From Pyxicephalus adspersus (Eukaryota > Chordata > Amphibia > Anura > Pyxicephalidae), in contig NC_092863.1 of NCBI RefSeq assembly GCF_032062135.1, positions 14,473,502 to 14,537,501 of the forward strand: DNA of 64,000 nt, written 5' to 3'. The translations under genes were made by a program, and so were the position numbers. Of the stretch, positions 33,701-45,555 are shown in pieces. How positions within the stretch are numbered: the stretch's first letter is position 1; each line of letters begins with the position of its first letter. The notes under the pieces are model-generated. The model saw only the letters and a list, made by a program, of their open reading frames with translations, had not been told where the DNA came from and did not search any database.

Positions 33701-36303
33701 AATTCATTTTATTGCAAACCATTTTACTGTATGTAAATACTTCTTGTGGACTGCTGCAAATCCAGCTTTCGCCACTAGATGTCCCCACCCCACAGACATT
33801 TATATGCAAAGCTCCAGCCAGCATAGACACAATGGAAAAATTGATACATGCTCTGTACCACGTGACTTCCCAATGAACAAAGAAGATTGCTACATTATTA
33901 ATTCTGAATAATCTTCATATTGAAGGTAATTCTTCTGAATGCAAGGAATAAAGAAAAGCTGGAAAATACTTGTCATTTACTCCAATGCAAGGTGGTGATT
34001 CTGCCTAATATATGGAACCTATGCCCTCTGCGCCTATTCATACAGAAAGTGTAATAATATTAAATGTATTAATAATAAATCTGATCTGATCTATGTTTGG
34101 CATTGATAGAATGTTTTATACAGCAAATAATTTTAGATTTGTTTTTTACCAGGAAATCCTACCTATAACAGAACTTCCTGTTGCGGGCTGACAACACTAA
34201 GCCAATGCGTCAAAATAATCATCAGCGTTGTCACACTCCTATGCAAGCTCCTTCATTTAGATATTGAGCAGCTAATCTGATGGGGCAGCCCAATGGCCAC
34301 ACACAACTTTCAAAAATCCCAGCACTCCCTCATTTTGCTTTGGAGCCACCTTTACCCGGGTCAGTACTACTGAATTGAGATCCTGGACCCTGTTGTTTAA
34401 GGAGGGTCTGGGGCCCCCCTGTGCAGTGGCACGCTTTGCCCCCTCCCTATGCCCGCCACTGCCCAGTAAGGGGTTATTGTACCATGTTACAGATGAATAG
34501 AGAATGAATAGTAAAGAATAAGATATCATAAATCTCAGATGTAACTTGTCAGTCTTTGAAAGAAAGTAAGAAAGAATGCAAAGTTTACACCCACCTTGGT
34601 AAGGAATGAAAATTTATAAACACAACACAAACTTAAATAAGTTTTTTTATATATCCTTAGATATATACAAGCAGTTAAAAAAAACTTAGGACAACAAATT
34701 TGAAAGTCTGCAGCTGCAAATGATTTTAATCCCCTAACATAATTGTTTGTGCATTGTTCGGTGACCAATTATAGCTTGATCCGTTACATATTGTGCAATG
34801 GAACTTGCATCCTTTGGCAGCATGAATCAAAATAATTTTATATTAGCAAAGCCAAAGTGTGCAGATGGTAACTGCTATGAAGCTGGTGAACCATTGCCTG
34901 ATCATTGGTACTTATGCCACCTGGTGTTCATATCTGGTAGTGCGCCTCTTACTTACCAAGCTCACATTGCACCAGTCAATGACAAAGTCATTTGGTAACA
35001 TTTCTGGGCACAGCGGTGGCTTCTGGCCTTGCCGGCACTGCCGTCGGATCTGAAGATTCTGGGTGTCATAAAAGCACTCCGGAAAAGGGACGACAGATCC
35101 CACCTTTATAAAGACCCTGGAAAGTAAAGGAAGAAAAGAGGTAATTTGTACAAGGGGTATAGTATTTTTTAGGATCTGTTTACAGAACAGTGAATCATTC
35201 AATGAAACATTCCCTGGTGGAGAATCAATTATAGCTTTTGAAGAACATGGACCTGGAAGATTCTCCACCATGGAATTCTTTAGTAAATGTTAGATTCACT
35301 GCTTTAGAAATAGACGCCTAGCTTTCTCACCTTAGGATAGACACATAAAACTCTTCGGATCAGCAGTTGAAAATAAAGCAATGTAAATCAACCAGGTAAG
35401 GGCCTCACTTACTGGAGGAGAGGTCACAGAGATAACCTCATCAGTGAGCTGCTGCTCCTTCACTACCAGTCATTGTCTGGATTAGTGGTGGTCGGATAAC
35501 TCAGAATGGAGTTGATTAGTGGTGGTTGGATAGCTTCGATCAGAGACGACTAGTGGTGGTTGGACAGTTCCAATTGGAGTCAACTAGTGGTGGTTGGATA
35601 GCTCCAACTGGAGTCAACCCGTGGTGGTCTAATAGCCCCAATTGAAGTCAACTAGTGGTGGTTGGATATCTCCATTTGGAGTCAACTAGTGGTGGTAGGA
35701 TATCTTCAATTGGCTTCAACTAGTATTGGTCTGATAGTTTTAATTGGAGCTGTCTTGTGGTGGGTAGATAGCTCCAATTGTACTGGACTAGTGGCGGTTG
35801 GATAGCTATTATCAAAGTTGACTAGTAGTGGCTGGATAGCTCTAATCAGAAGTGTCTAGGGGTGGATGGATACCTCTGATCAGAGTTGATCAGTGGTGGT
35901 CTGATAGCGGGGATGGGAGTTATTCCAACCTCAGATCAGAACTCAGAATCTGAGCAATCCAAACTCCAATCCAACACTACTATACTTGTCATAGGTGACT
36001 GAATCAGCTGAGCCCTGCAATACTTGTCATCCATAGATATAGTAGAGCTTAGCCAGTCCATATAAATATGCAAAATACGAATTCCAAGAATTTTTTAATT
36101 TGATCCTAATCGGAATTTTGGTGTTCTGAGCACCTCCAATCTGGACCAAGCTCTATTGCTTAATGGGGTAATATGCAATTTAATTGTAAAATCAGACCGT
36201 TGTATATTATCTAGCATTGGTGCTAAAAAATCTAGCTGAACAGAATGAAGGGTGCTTGGATAAGAATGCTGGCTGAAGAGATTGAAGGGTTTGGGGCTAT
36301 CGC

Positions 36304-36342
<39 letters not shown>

Positions 36343-39300
36343 TGTTTGCCTTCACCTTAGAGATTGCATCCCTGACCTCAGATGTTCTCCAACTCTTTTG
36401 CAGCTACGGTAACAGACATTATAAGAGGTTATTAGAGCAGGAGGATGCATCAGATTTAATCCTTACATCAACAACATCTGTGCAGCATTAATGATTTTCT
36501 GTTTCCAGCAACTAATCCTCTGCTGTATTTACCACCAGTTACCTCTATAAAGGGAACCTTCCCATAATTCTGTACGGGAGACTATACGCTTACTTTACAT
36601 TGGAATCCAATGTAGGAACCCTTGATCTGTTGTTCTAGCAAATGTCATTATATAAAACAACAAAAGTAATAAAATTTAAATTTTGGCTATAATAGATAAG
36701 CTGAACAGCAGGTGAGTAGCACAGGGAGCCAATCAGCTGTCACGTGATAACAAAAAGCATGCTGATTGGAAGAGAAGGAATCTGGTTGAGGACAGCCGTG
36801 GCTGCTTTCTATAAGTATGGAAAAGCTAACAGTAGGACATTAAATACTTCTGTTTTGATGCACTTACAATGCATTCAGTTGATTTTAACTGGGCGTTTAA
36901 TTGGGTTTTAATCAGTGTTGAATATCTAAGTATTTATAATGTGTTGCTGCCAAGTTCCAGGCTTTTCTCAGTGCCTTGTGGTATTGAAGCCTCAGATTCA
37001 AGGTCACTCAGAAGATAAGCGAGAATAAGGAACTGGCAAAAAAAAAGTATTCGGTGGAAAAATGGAAATTAGAGGCAACAGCACATAGAATGTTTTTATC
37101 TAAAGGAAACTTGTATGGAGAGAATATGGAGATTACCATTGCTCACCTTCTTCAGTTGTTTTTGACTACAGTACATTATTAGTCAGTGAATCAGAAAAAA
37201 AACAGGAAAAAAAATAAAGTCTCTATGTTTCAGGCCAGTGCCTTAGGAAGGGGTAAAACCATTGGATCAGTTTGGCCAGTCCACTGGTATTTTCTGAGAG
37301 TTCAGTAACAGCAGCCAGAATATTGTCACAGTACAGATTCCCTTTAAATCAATGAGAATCTCTAATAGAGTGGACATTTATTTGACAAGACCTTATCAAT
37401 GAGGTTTCTATGAAATTCGAGGGCTCTTTTAAAGCAGCCTTTCTCAACCTTTTTACCCCAAAGGAACCTTTACTAAAGGGTGTGTGGGAAGAGTGAGTAA
37501 AGTGCCACCTTTCTAAACAGCTAAAAGTTCACTGGTGACATTCTACTGCCAAATAGACCACCATAGGAGGTCAATCAGCTAAAGCTTAATGAACCCCTAA
37601 CAGTCACTGAAAGAACCCTCAGAGAACCCGCTGAGATTAGCTGACTAGAGCCTGCTGGGGGTTCCTCAAACTGTAGCTGATTGACCTCCTTTTTGATAAT
37701 TCTTGGGCCAACACCACTTGGCAGAACCAGTTGCATGACTCTAATGATGTTCCTAGTTGTCTATTAGGGTGTATTAGCGACCACTGTAAGGGAGGAATTC
37801 TTTTCATTGGTAACCAAATTAAAAGGCTTTTTCCCCTCAACCCCCACGCCCAATAAATTGGTTTTAGCAGGTTCCCCAAGACCTGAAAATTATACTTAGT
37901 ATTCCTTGGGACCAAAAATATTTTCAAAGGTTCCTCAAGGCTCAAGGCTGATGTAGAATGTCAAAGCAAACAGCGACCTAAATCATTTAGATATACTGGT
38001 TTCATTTTAATACCTCTTGTGTTTTTTTTAAAACCTAGTACTGTAAAATATATTTAAGGGCAAAAACAAAATGATGAGATATCACAAGTAGACAAAAGTA
38101 TATAGATACCCCTCTTTAAGTCCTGGAAGTGGTAGCGGTACTCTTCCTCCTTTGTCCAGTGCCGATGTTATATTAATAATTGACAGCCTCTGGGTGTTCC
38201 AGACTGCCTGTAAAGGGACCTGAAAATTGTGCTGAGCCTCTGGGGGCAACAACTCTTCCACGTCCATGTTCTCAACCAAAAACTCTGCTCGATACGGGGG
38301 TGGCACATCTACAAACACAAAATTTTGGTGGAAATTACATAAATGCGATACCGCAAAAGATAATCTGGATCAGTCATGATATTTTCAAGCTAAAAAAACT
38401 CTTAGTACCTTGACATGGAAAATCTGGCACCTGGCAAAATCTCCGACCTGTCTAGTGTGAGATGGCATGACCACTGGGCCACCAAAACCTAATCCTAATA
38501 AAGAATACTCATAGTGACATCTTGTTGGTCTAGACAGTCAAGGGACTCTGTTTCAAAAACTTATTTTAAATCCTGAATTTAGACAAAATTTCATCCCAAC
38601 ACCTGACCTTTAACATCACCCAATGTTACCCAATCTTACCATTTATCCTTATCCTTAAAGCTTCCCCTAAACAGACCTAAACACTCAATCTTTTACCTAA
38701 CTATGACCTAACCTGACCATATAGGTGGCCATACGCTGCACCTGGATGCATGACCAATAATAAGGATGAAAAACTCCTTGATATTGGTTACTGACTTGCA
38801 CCCATGGCAAGTCTCCCTTACAACCATCACTGGATAATCAGTCTTATGGCGTTTACACAAACCCAAGGTACTAAAAGATTGTTGGGGAGCCCTCTTGGTT
38901 GGCAACACAGCTCATTGATCCAATAAAGAATGGGCATTCCCAATCAATGTTATTTTAATATAACGATTACATTTCGATTGAGAATGTCACATTTTTTTTT
39001 TTTTGTTAATATTATATTTGTTGTTTTATCAATTATAATGTCTAAGTTATTACAATTGTTGTATAATGTAAGTAACCTTAAAAGCCTGATTTTTGCTCAT
39101 ACAGAGCTTATGCAAGCAAACAAAATATTTCCCTAATTGTAGATCTATCATTTACCTATACTTACCTTGCCTTTGCCTGGCTACTTGGATACCCAGCATT
39201 GTCACATGGGAACTGGGTGGGAGTCCTCAGTCTCGTATAGACTCTAAGTCAATACTTTCCCAGGGTTTATTCACTTGGCTCCTGCTGTCCAAATGGACCA

Positions 39301-41935
39301 AAAGGAAAGCCATGATGACAACAATTTCCCCTTTATACTCTGAAGACCAAACAATGGGCCTTGTAGAGTATGCAAAATTCTGTACTCCTCCAGGGAATGG
39401 GGGCTGGACCATAAGAATCTCCATAAGTACCTGTTTAATTAAATAGCAGACCAACCCTCTATCTATACTTACCTTGCCTTCACTTGGCTACTTGGATAGC
39501 TAGCAGTCACATGAGAACTGGTTGAGAGTCCTCAGTCTCGTATAGACTCCAGGTCAATACTTACCCAGAATTCACTCACTTTGCTCCTGCTGTCCAAATG
39601 GACCAACAGGAAAGCAGAAGAAAATATGAGCAGCTAATTTTTTCACTATTAAAGTGAACGTGTTGGCTTGCCCAGCACAGACACTTTAATTTTACACATT
39701 ATCTAAACCCAAAAATGAACCCCTGACACAAAACTGTAATTCTAAAATCAAATTCCTAAATACCTTAAACTTAACGTGAAACCCAGAGAATATATAACAA
39801 CAAAAACAACCATAGCAATGTATAGTGTACGTTGTATCATGTCATGTTAAAGTATGCTTTAGCTGGGAATACCCCAATTTTATATGGTACTGTTGGCTTA
39901 CCAAGGGCCGCTTACCTTCTGTGGAACGGATATGGAAAATGATCTTTTCCCGAAGCATTTCATATGTGTTTCTGTTATATACAGTGATCTAATAAAAAAC
40001 ATACAGAAATTATTAAATTGAGAAGACAGATTGAGAAATGGAAGTGATTCTGCAATATACACATACTTCTATGACGTGTTTCCCTGGTTTGGTCGGGGAG
40101 CCGTACAAATATCCACTGTGCCATGGGGAGCGCTGGGTATAACGTAGCCATCCGGGCAGGTCAGGAAATCCTTCCAAATTAGCACGGAAAGTAATAGGCT
40201 GAGTTCTCTCATTACCTGCATATGGGGAACACATTAGGGGGTAGAAGTCGAATATCAAGCTAATATTTTTTTTTGGTGCATATATAAATCTGCGAGGTAT
40301 AATTTCAACCTGAGTAGAGATTTTGTAATTACATTCAATCAAAGGACAAGTTAAAAAAATAGGGAAAGCTAATAAGGGAAATGTTATGCAAGGGTACATT
40401 TTATGGTATTTAATGTTAGTAAATGATTACAGTTTATGATGTAACAGTTTCTGGATTCATTTTCTAAAATGCACTGATAGTTCTCCAAAGCCCTGCTGGC
40501 ATCACGTGGGCTGACATCAGGAGCCTGTCAGCTTTCACTTAGTATTTGGCTTAGGAAGATGTCTGGCATGCTTTCAATGTTATTCATGAATAGTTTGGGG
40601 CCGTTATCTCCTTGTATAACAAGAGAACAAGGGTAGATTGAGTAGGCCCTAAGTTACAAAGCTAAATACATCTAACCACCTTAACTGTGGGTGGCTATGG
40701 GAGTGTGGGTGGTAAAAAGAGGGCACCTAATATAACCAAATGACAATCAAGTAAAGGATGGCTGGTACAGAGTATGGAGTGTCCTGCTGTTCCACATATT
40801 GGTGTAGATGACACAGATATTCATAGAGAGAGCACCATTATGTTTCCAGAACTATTTGTAGCCTCAAACTCTTCCAGGGACATGGTCAAAGAGATATACC
40901 GAGGGAACAAGGCCAGCAGTATTCTGCAGGTTCTCTCAAGATGACTAGGCCACCAACTGTCTATATACAGGTATCTCCTTGAGAAACAGGCCACTTCTTG
41001 ACCACCATAAAGTAAATGTCCCATGTCCTTTTCAACTCTATACCCAACTCCTGGAGCCTGTACAGGCCCCTTTTACATATCCTCATGGGATGGCCCCACA
41101 TCATCTCACACCCATACCAAATAGGTGAATGTACACACCAAGTGCAGTAGCATAATTCATTTCTTCTAAGACATCAGATCGGAGTTCAATACAGTACTTC
41201 AATGATGGTACCTTTTGCTTCCCTTGATTAAGGCAGAACTCTGACATGATTACAACAACTTCCCCTTTTTACTCTGGAGACCAACTAATGGGCCTTATAG
41301 AGTATGGCAACATACTGCACTCCACCAGGAAATGGGGCTAGGTCAAAAGGAGCAGTTCTTCCGCAGTACGAAGAGAAGGTATTGCCTTTCCTTTTACTTC
41401 TCTAATGACTGAATGTCTTTCTTATCCACTTTTCTTGGTATCACACCCTGGAGGACTTAGTGTACAGTTATGGGGTATGACCCAATAATTGACCCTGTTC
41501 ACATTTAGGAAATTAGGTGTACCATTGTCCAAAGCTGGTATCACTAAAATTCACACAAAATCTCCACCAAACAAGCATTCATGCCAAAACCAATTGGAAC
41601 CAGAACCTGACCATGTATGATGGCTTTAAAGAATATCAGAACTAAAGGTATATTTTATGATGTTTTGATTGGAGCTGAAAATAAGTGATTGTCTCTTCTT
41701 GAGTTTCGTTCCATGCAGCTTCCCCTTAATTATCTTGGAAAATATACACAAATGGAGTTATACTATTCTAGAAATACATTTGAAGTGAATGAGTATCACA
41801 CTGTGCACTCACCTGATTTATTCAGGAATTGTTGCTGGTAATCCTCAACATCTAGTTTGTGTACAAAAAGGGCGCCCACTTTGGGGTAGACATTCTGATC
41901 ACATAGGCCTCCAACCAAACACAGCCAGACAAATA
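30749..41935 (-). CDS. SGCA: Alpha-sarcoglycan (coding exons 2-9)
   Basis: Single-pass membrane glycoprotein of the sarcoglycan subcomplex of the dystrophin complex at the muscle sarcolemma. Exons in coding order: 41813-41935, 40067-40215, 39916-39988, 38110-38308, 34957-35116, 32455-32654, 32211-32237, 30749-30938; all have AG/GT borders and matching phases. With the candidate exon 1 the protein is 390 residues (human 387). Diagnostic segments: [37 protein letters not shown], a transmembrane helix near 289-312 ending in MCCRREG, and [19 protein letters not shown] near the C-terminus, which ends VPLILSQQ. Both human N-glycosylation sites are kept (NIT ~178, NVS ~249). The stop codon is the TAA at 30749-30751. 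Alternative: translation could start at an in-frame ATG just upstream of exon 2 (41994-41996), but a good splice acceptor at 41936-41938 in the human phase argues for an upstream exon. Confidence 0.95.
31488..31830 (-). repeat. Degenerate minisatellite in SGCA intron
   Basis: Repeats variants of 'gagctacagagggcagag...gaatactgactcctattgg' (plus strand) at about 55-bp spacing, six or so diverged units, in the intron between the microexon and the last exon. Confidence 0.6.
32211..32237 (-). CDS. SGCA: 27-bp SGCA microexon
   Basis: Reads [11 protein letters not shown] across its two junctions, matching the human cytoplasmic segment R-LKRDLATSD-I in position and length. The acceptor is a TTTTAG site and the donor is GTAAGT. 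It is needed to bring exon 7 (ending GGG GT) into frame with exon 9 (starting G CTC), so the exon is supported by phase as well as by similarity. Confidence 0.88.
   Translation of the reverse strand, partial: REERFQHI
32655..34956 (-). other. SGCA: SGCA intron between exons 6 and 7
   Basis: About 2.3 kb with no exon-like segment. Near 34390-34460 a GGGGCCCCCCTGTGCAGTGG block resembles one at 51738-51765, so a decayed dispersed repeat is likely. Confidence 0.55.
35482..35923 (-). repeat. 34-bp minisatellite, 13 units, in SGCA intron
   Basis: Thirteen consecutive 34-bp units of the form CTAGTGGTGGTTGGATAGCT followed by 14 bases like CCAATTGGAGTCAA (plus strand). Unit starts fall exactly every 34 bases from 35482 to 35890. 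Units differ by substitutions only. Intronic; 34 is not a multiple of 3, so no coding meaning. Confidence 0.95.
36309..36338. repeat. (AT)15 microsatellite
   Basis: Uninterrupted AT dinucleotide run in the large SGCA intron. Confidence 0.95.
37433..37950. mobile_element. Two inverted partial copies of the hAT-like MITE family
   Basis: The left part (to about 37640) starts GCCTTTCTCAACCTTTTTAC and carries CCACCTTTCTAAACAGC and AAAAGTTCACTGGTGA; the right part (about 37641-37950) carries GGGTTCCTCAAACTGTAGCT and CAACACCACTTGGCA like copies 1 and 2 at 16.3-16.9 kb. The halves lie in opposite orientation, so this is either a long inverted element or two insertions. Lies in the SGCA intron between exons 5 and 6. 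Confidence 0.6.
39156..39311. repeat. Intronic duplicated segment, copy 1
   Basis: Begins CTATACTTACCTTGCCTT and ends near GTCCAAATGGACCAAAAGG. It matches 39463-39616 with scattered substitutions and small indels at an offset of 307 bases. Sequence after it (39312-39415) also matches 41243-41345, so the family is dispersed in SGCA introns. Confidence 0.75.
39463..39616. repeat. Intronic duplicated segment, copy 2
   Basis: Second copy of the segment at 39156-39311, sharing CCTCAGTCTCGTATAGACTC and CTCCTGCTGTCCAAATGGAC. Confidence 0.75.
41243..41345. repeat. Related dispersed repeat in SGCA intron
   Basis: Shares ACTCTGGAGACCAACTAATG-type sequence, then GGGCCTTATAGAGTATGG and CTCCACCAGGAAATGGGG, with 39312-39415. 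Probably a fragment of the same unidentified transposon. Confidence 0.55.
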
Positions 41936-42596
41936 CTGAATAGAAAAAAGAATAATGGCAATTAAAAAATGGTGCTAAATTATAGACGAACGCCATTAAA
42001 ACTGAAATCTAAACATCTATGCTCACTATTCCAATGCATATATGTCAATGCAAATCATTACCACCTAAGAGTTTAATTGACCATCAAAATGGATCAGATT
42101 GAAAAGTGAAAAAATGCAATTATATCAACAGTGAGTGTTTTTTTTGAGCTGAGCAATCTGATCCCATTTCCTTGCAGAAAATAAAATTTCGTATGTTTCC
42201 AGTGGCACTCTCAACGGGCCCTCTGCAGCCCCAGGGGCCCTGGTGCAGCTACACTTCGTGCATTGCCTAAAGTTCTGCCACAGTAATTTGCTACATATGA
42301 GTCAAACAGCAGCTGATTGGATGACACATACACACATTTACATGAATTAGTTCCCTCCTGCTATGCTGCAGTGCCATATGCAAAGAAGCTTACAATCCAC
42401 CAGCAACATTTACACAAACCCATGATATTCCCCATGCAGATTGCATTTATAATTGATTCAAACCATAAAAAGGTTCTCCTACAGATACTTATAAATATAC
42501 ACACTCACCCACACACACACAGCTATGTATTTATATCTCTGGTATATATATAGACCTGAACTGTCAAATCTCAAACGCAGGGGGGAAATTACTGAA

Positions 42597-42830
42597 ATAA
42601 AGAATAGATATAGATAGTAGAGTGGGGGAAAGGGGCGAAGAGAAAGCGGAAAGAAGAAGAGGAAGAAGAAGGGAGAAATTTAGAAATAGAAGACTAAGAA
42701 GGGAAAGAAGGAGAAATGAAAGAGAAAGAGGAAAAAGAAAACTAAGAAGGGAAGGAGAGAGAGAAGGAAAGAAAGAGAGAGAGAGAAAGGGAGCACTAAG
42801 TATTGAAGAAGAGGACAAGTAGACATTGTG
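42597..42830 (+). repeat. Purine-rich (GA/GGAA) tract
   Basis: Almost pure A/G on the plus strand: AGAAGAGGAAGAAG-like runs and a short (GA)n near 42774-42786. Lies in the inferred SGCA intron 1 region, close to the candidate first exon. Confidence 0.8.
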
Positions 42831-42988
42831 AGTAGTCAGGAGTGTATAAGAGACAGACAAACAGAATCATAAGAAGGGCATTTTGCAGAAGAATGAAGGA
42901 AAGAGTACAGAGGGGGCATTGGGAGTCATGCCCACATAGAAGGGTAAAGGGACATGCGGATGGGGGCACCATGCACACAAACGTATAC

Positions 42989-43040
42989 AAACACTTAGTC
43001 GTCCCATGCCTGATATAAGAGCTACTCTCCCAGAAGCCAT
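42989..43040 (-). CDS. SGCA: Candidate first coding exon of SGCA
   Basis: Reads MASGRVALISGMGRLSV plus one base and would join exon 2 as ...[13 protein letters not shown], giving a basic then hydrophobic signal peptide. The phase (one base over) equals human exon 1. The donor T/GTATAC is weak; an alternative donor A/GTGTTT a few bases earlier also keeps the phase. An E-box CAGCTG lies about 50 bases upstream (43089-43094). Inference only. Confidence 0.3.
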
Positions 43041-43718
43041 ATCTGCTGTGACTGCTGAGGGGATGGACAGGGGCAGAGTGACAATGGCAGCTGGGGAGGG
43101 GAGGAGAGAGCAGGACGCTGGTGACATATTGACAGTGGCATGCCAGTGCCTAACCACAGTGCTAATAAAGCATTGCTACCCCCATAGTTGAAATGCCCAC
43201 CTACACAAGTGCAGCAGAACTGGTTTGGTCCATTTTATGGAACTACAATGTTCAACCATAATTCAATTCAATAATTCAACCAGGAATTTCGGACTATTAA
43301 TCTTAAAGGCAACTTTTTTCTCCTGCAGGGACAGCGGTGACCATAAATCTCCACTTGGTGTTTATGGTAAAAAGGAACAAGCAGTTCTTCCGATCTCTTT
43401 TGGAGTACTTATGTACTGCACCAAGGACTGATTGGCTCTCTTCTTCTCCCAATCTGAGCATTGCTACACAGAACAGTGCAGGAAACTCCTATCAAGTGCT
43501 TGCTTTACTTGAATTTAACATGCATTGATTCCAAGTATAACTGTATTATATTGTCCTATTATTTCTGAAAAGTTTAGCAGTTTACTAAGAACTGTTTGCA
43601 TTGATAATAAAAGTATTAAACCTCTGTCATTCTGGGACCCTAGAAAAAGTGGGGGCCTTGAGTAATTGGCCCCCTAAACCGGCCTTGGGCTCAGTGATGG
43701 CCCTCAATAGACTAGCCT

Positions 43719-44027
43719 GGGGGCAGCACGGTGGCTTTTGCAGAGCTAGGTCCCAGGTTCGATTCCCAGCCTGGACATTATCTGCATGGAGTTTGCAGGT
43801 TCTCCCCATGTCTGTGTGGGTTTCCTCCCACATCCCAAAAACATGCAGTTAGGTTTTTGGCTTCCCCCTAAAAAATTGACCTTCGACTACATTAATGACA
43901 TATGACTATGGTAGGGACATTGGATTGTGAGCTCCTTTGAGGGACAGCTAGTGGCACCACTATGGACTTTGTACAGCGCTGTGTAATATGATGGCACCAT
44001 ATAAATACTGTGTAACAATAATAATAG
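43719..44027 (+). mobile_element. tRNA-derived SINE, plus orientation
   Basis: Head GGGGGCAGCACGGTGGC followed by a pol III box B GGTTCGATTCC (43756-43766), then a body with TGCATGGAGTTTGCAGGTTC and GGGTTTCCTCCCACATCCC, and a tail with TACAGCGCTGTGTAATATG and an (ATA)n end. A stretch between box A and box B is deleted relative to the copy at 56811-57121. Confidence 0.85.
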
Positions 44028-44937
44028 CCTGATGTTGTCCTCCTTCTCCATTTTGCCCATCCCCTGTAAATACAAAAAGTAACACATTTGCTGTAGCTAG
44101 TGAAGGTCATGGAGAGATATCAACCAAATGTGTTACTGATTGGTACATTATGAAATGAAAAATGCCACCACCGACAGCTGTCAAAAGACCAATTTGTAAC
44201 TTTTCCTGCAATTCTTTTATTTTAGGTTCTGTTTATTTTATCACCCTTGTATCTGATCCAAGGATCTCTAATAGATTTGGTATAATACACATAAAATATA
44301 CAATAAGCAATATGAACAATACAGAAGATATTATGAAGAAAAATGCAGTAAATAGAAAATTTGATTTTCTTGCTTCTTACTTAGCAATGGCAAGCATATA
44401 ATATACAACTAGCTGTGACAACTGAAGCATGAAATATAGAACTGTTATCTGTCTTTATAATGAGTTAGGAAACAGCGGTGGAAAGTAAAAATTAGTAGTG
44501 ACCACTAAGCTAATGAGGCATGGAAATGCAAAGTTGGGCTTAATAGGTGGGATGCTCGGTTATTCCCATACTGGTGGTGATCACTAATAGTCCAGGGGGA
44601 TGAGGAGAGGTGTAACTGCAGGTAGTAAAGAGTATTGTCAATGATGGGAGGAAAATCAGAGCATATGCATTATATTACGAGCTATTATGTATTTAAAACT
44701 GTATTTTAAATTTGAATAAAGTTGGCAATGGAAAATACATACTTTTTATCGTATTCTTGAATGTTGGCAGACGATTCATATCAAATACAATCTTCCCATA
44801 AGAATATATTTTTTGCCTAAACCTATGTGTAGAAATTTAAAAGCCTTGAAAATACTAGAGTGTGCCGCCATCTTGGACACAATATCAGTGGCGCCAGCAG
44901 ACCTAGATCTGTCACTCATGTGATGCTCTATAGCAAA

Positions 44938-45555
44938 CTTTCCCAACTGTTTTACCCCAGAGGAACCCTTGAAATAAATTTCATGTTTCAGGAAGCACCT
45001 GTAAAAAGGAACCTGAATTCCTTGAGGGTCAAAAGGAAGAATGCCCTCGCTATGGATATAATTGAGAAATAATACTCCTTATCTTTTTTAGTAAAAATGC
45101 CACATTTCTAGACAGCTAAAAGTTCACTGGTGTTATCCTCCTGGCTCCAACTAATGGTGGTGAACCTGGAAGGGACCATCATTTAGGGCAGTGGTCTCCA
45201 ACCTTTTGGAGCTCACGGACCACTAAATTTACAGACTCCATACCACGTATATGCGGGGAGCCGTGTGTCACTCAAAGGGGAAGAAACTTCCCCCAGAGTG
45301 ACGTCATGATGCCAGAACCACCCACTCTCCCATCGCAGGTCTGAGCCCAAAAACACAACCGGCCCACTGCCCTGAGCCTGCAATACATACTGGGGACATG
45401 GTCCGTGGCTCTGACCAGTGCACCCCCAAAACCGTGGACCACCAAAATTTTCTTGCTAACCACCAGTGATATAGAAGGTCAATCAACCAAAGCTCAAAGA
45501 ATAACTAACAACCAGTGGAGCAACCCTAGGGTTCCATAGAACCCTGGTTGAGAAT
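44938..45555. mobile_element. hAT-like MITE copy interrupted by a second element
   Basis: Left part CTTTCCCAACTGTTTTACCCC and CTAGACAGCTAAAAGTTCAC match the left half of the 37.4-kb copy; the right part after 45476 (AAGGTCAATCAACCAAAGCTC, then GGGTTCCATAGAACCCTGG and TTGAGAATGA) continues it. The middle (45187-45475) is a different element. Confidence 0.65.
45187..45475 (-). mobile_element. hAT-like non-autonomous element (second family, copy 2)
   Basis: Starts CAGTGGTCTCCAACCTTTTG and carries GGGGAGCCGTGTGTCACTC, GGGGAAGAAACTTCCCCC and CCACTCTCCCATCGCAGG, the reverse complement of blocks at 30023-30395. Inserted inside a different MITE. Possible decayed 8-bp target duplication ATTTAGGG / ATATAGAA. 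Confidence 0.6.

Noticed and set aside
42867..43157. 96-residue minus-strand ORF around the SGCA exon 1 candidate
   Set aside because: Not taken as a separate gene; only its MASGRV... part is considered, as a possible SGCA first exon.
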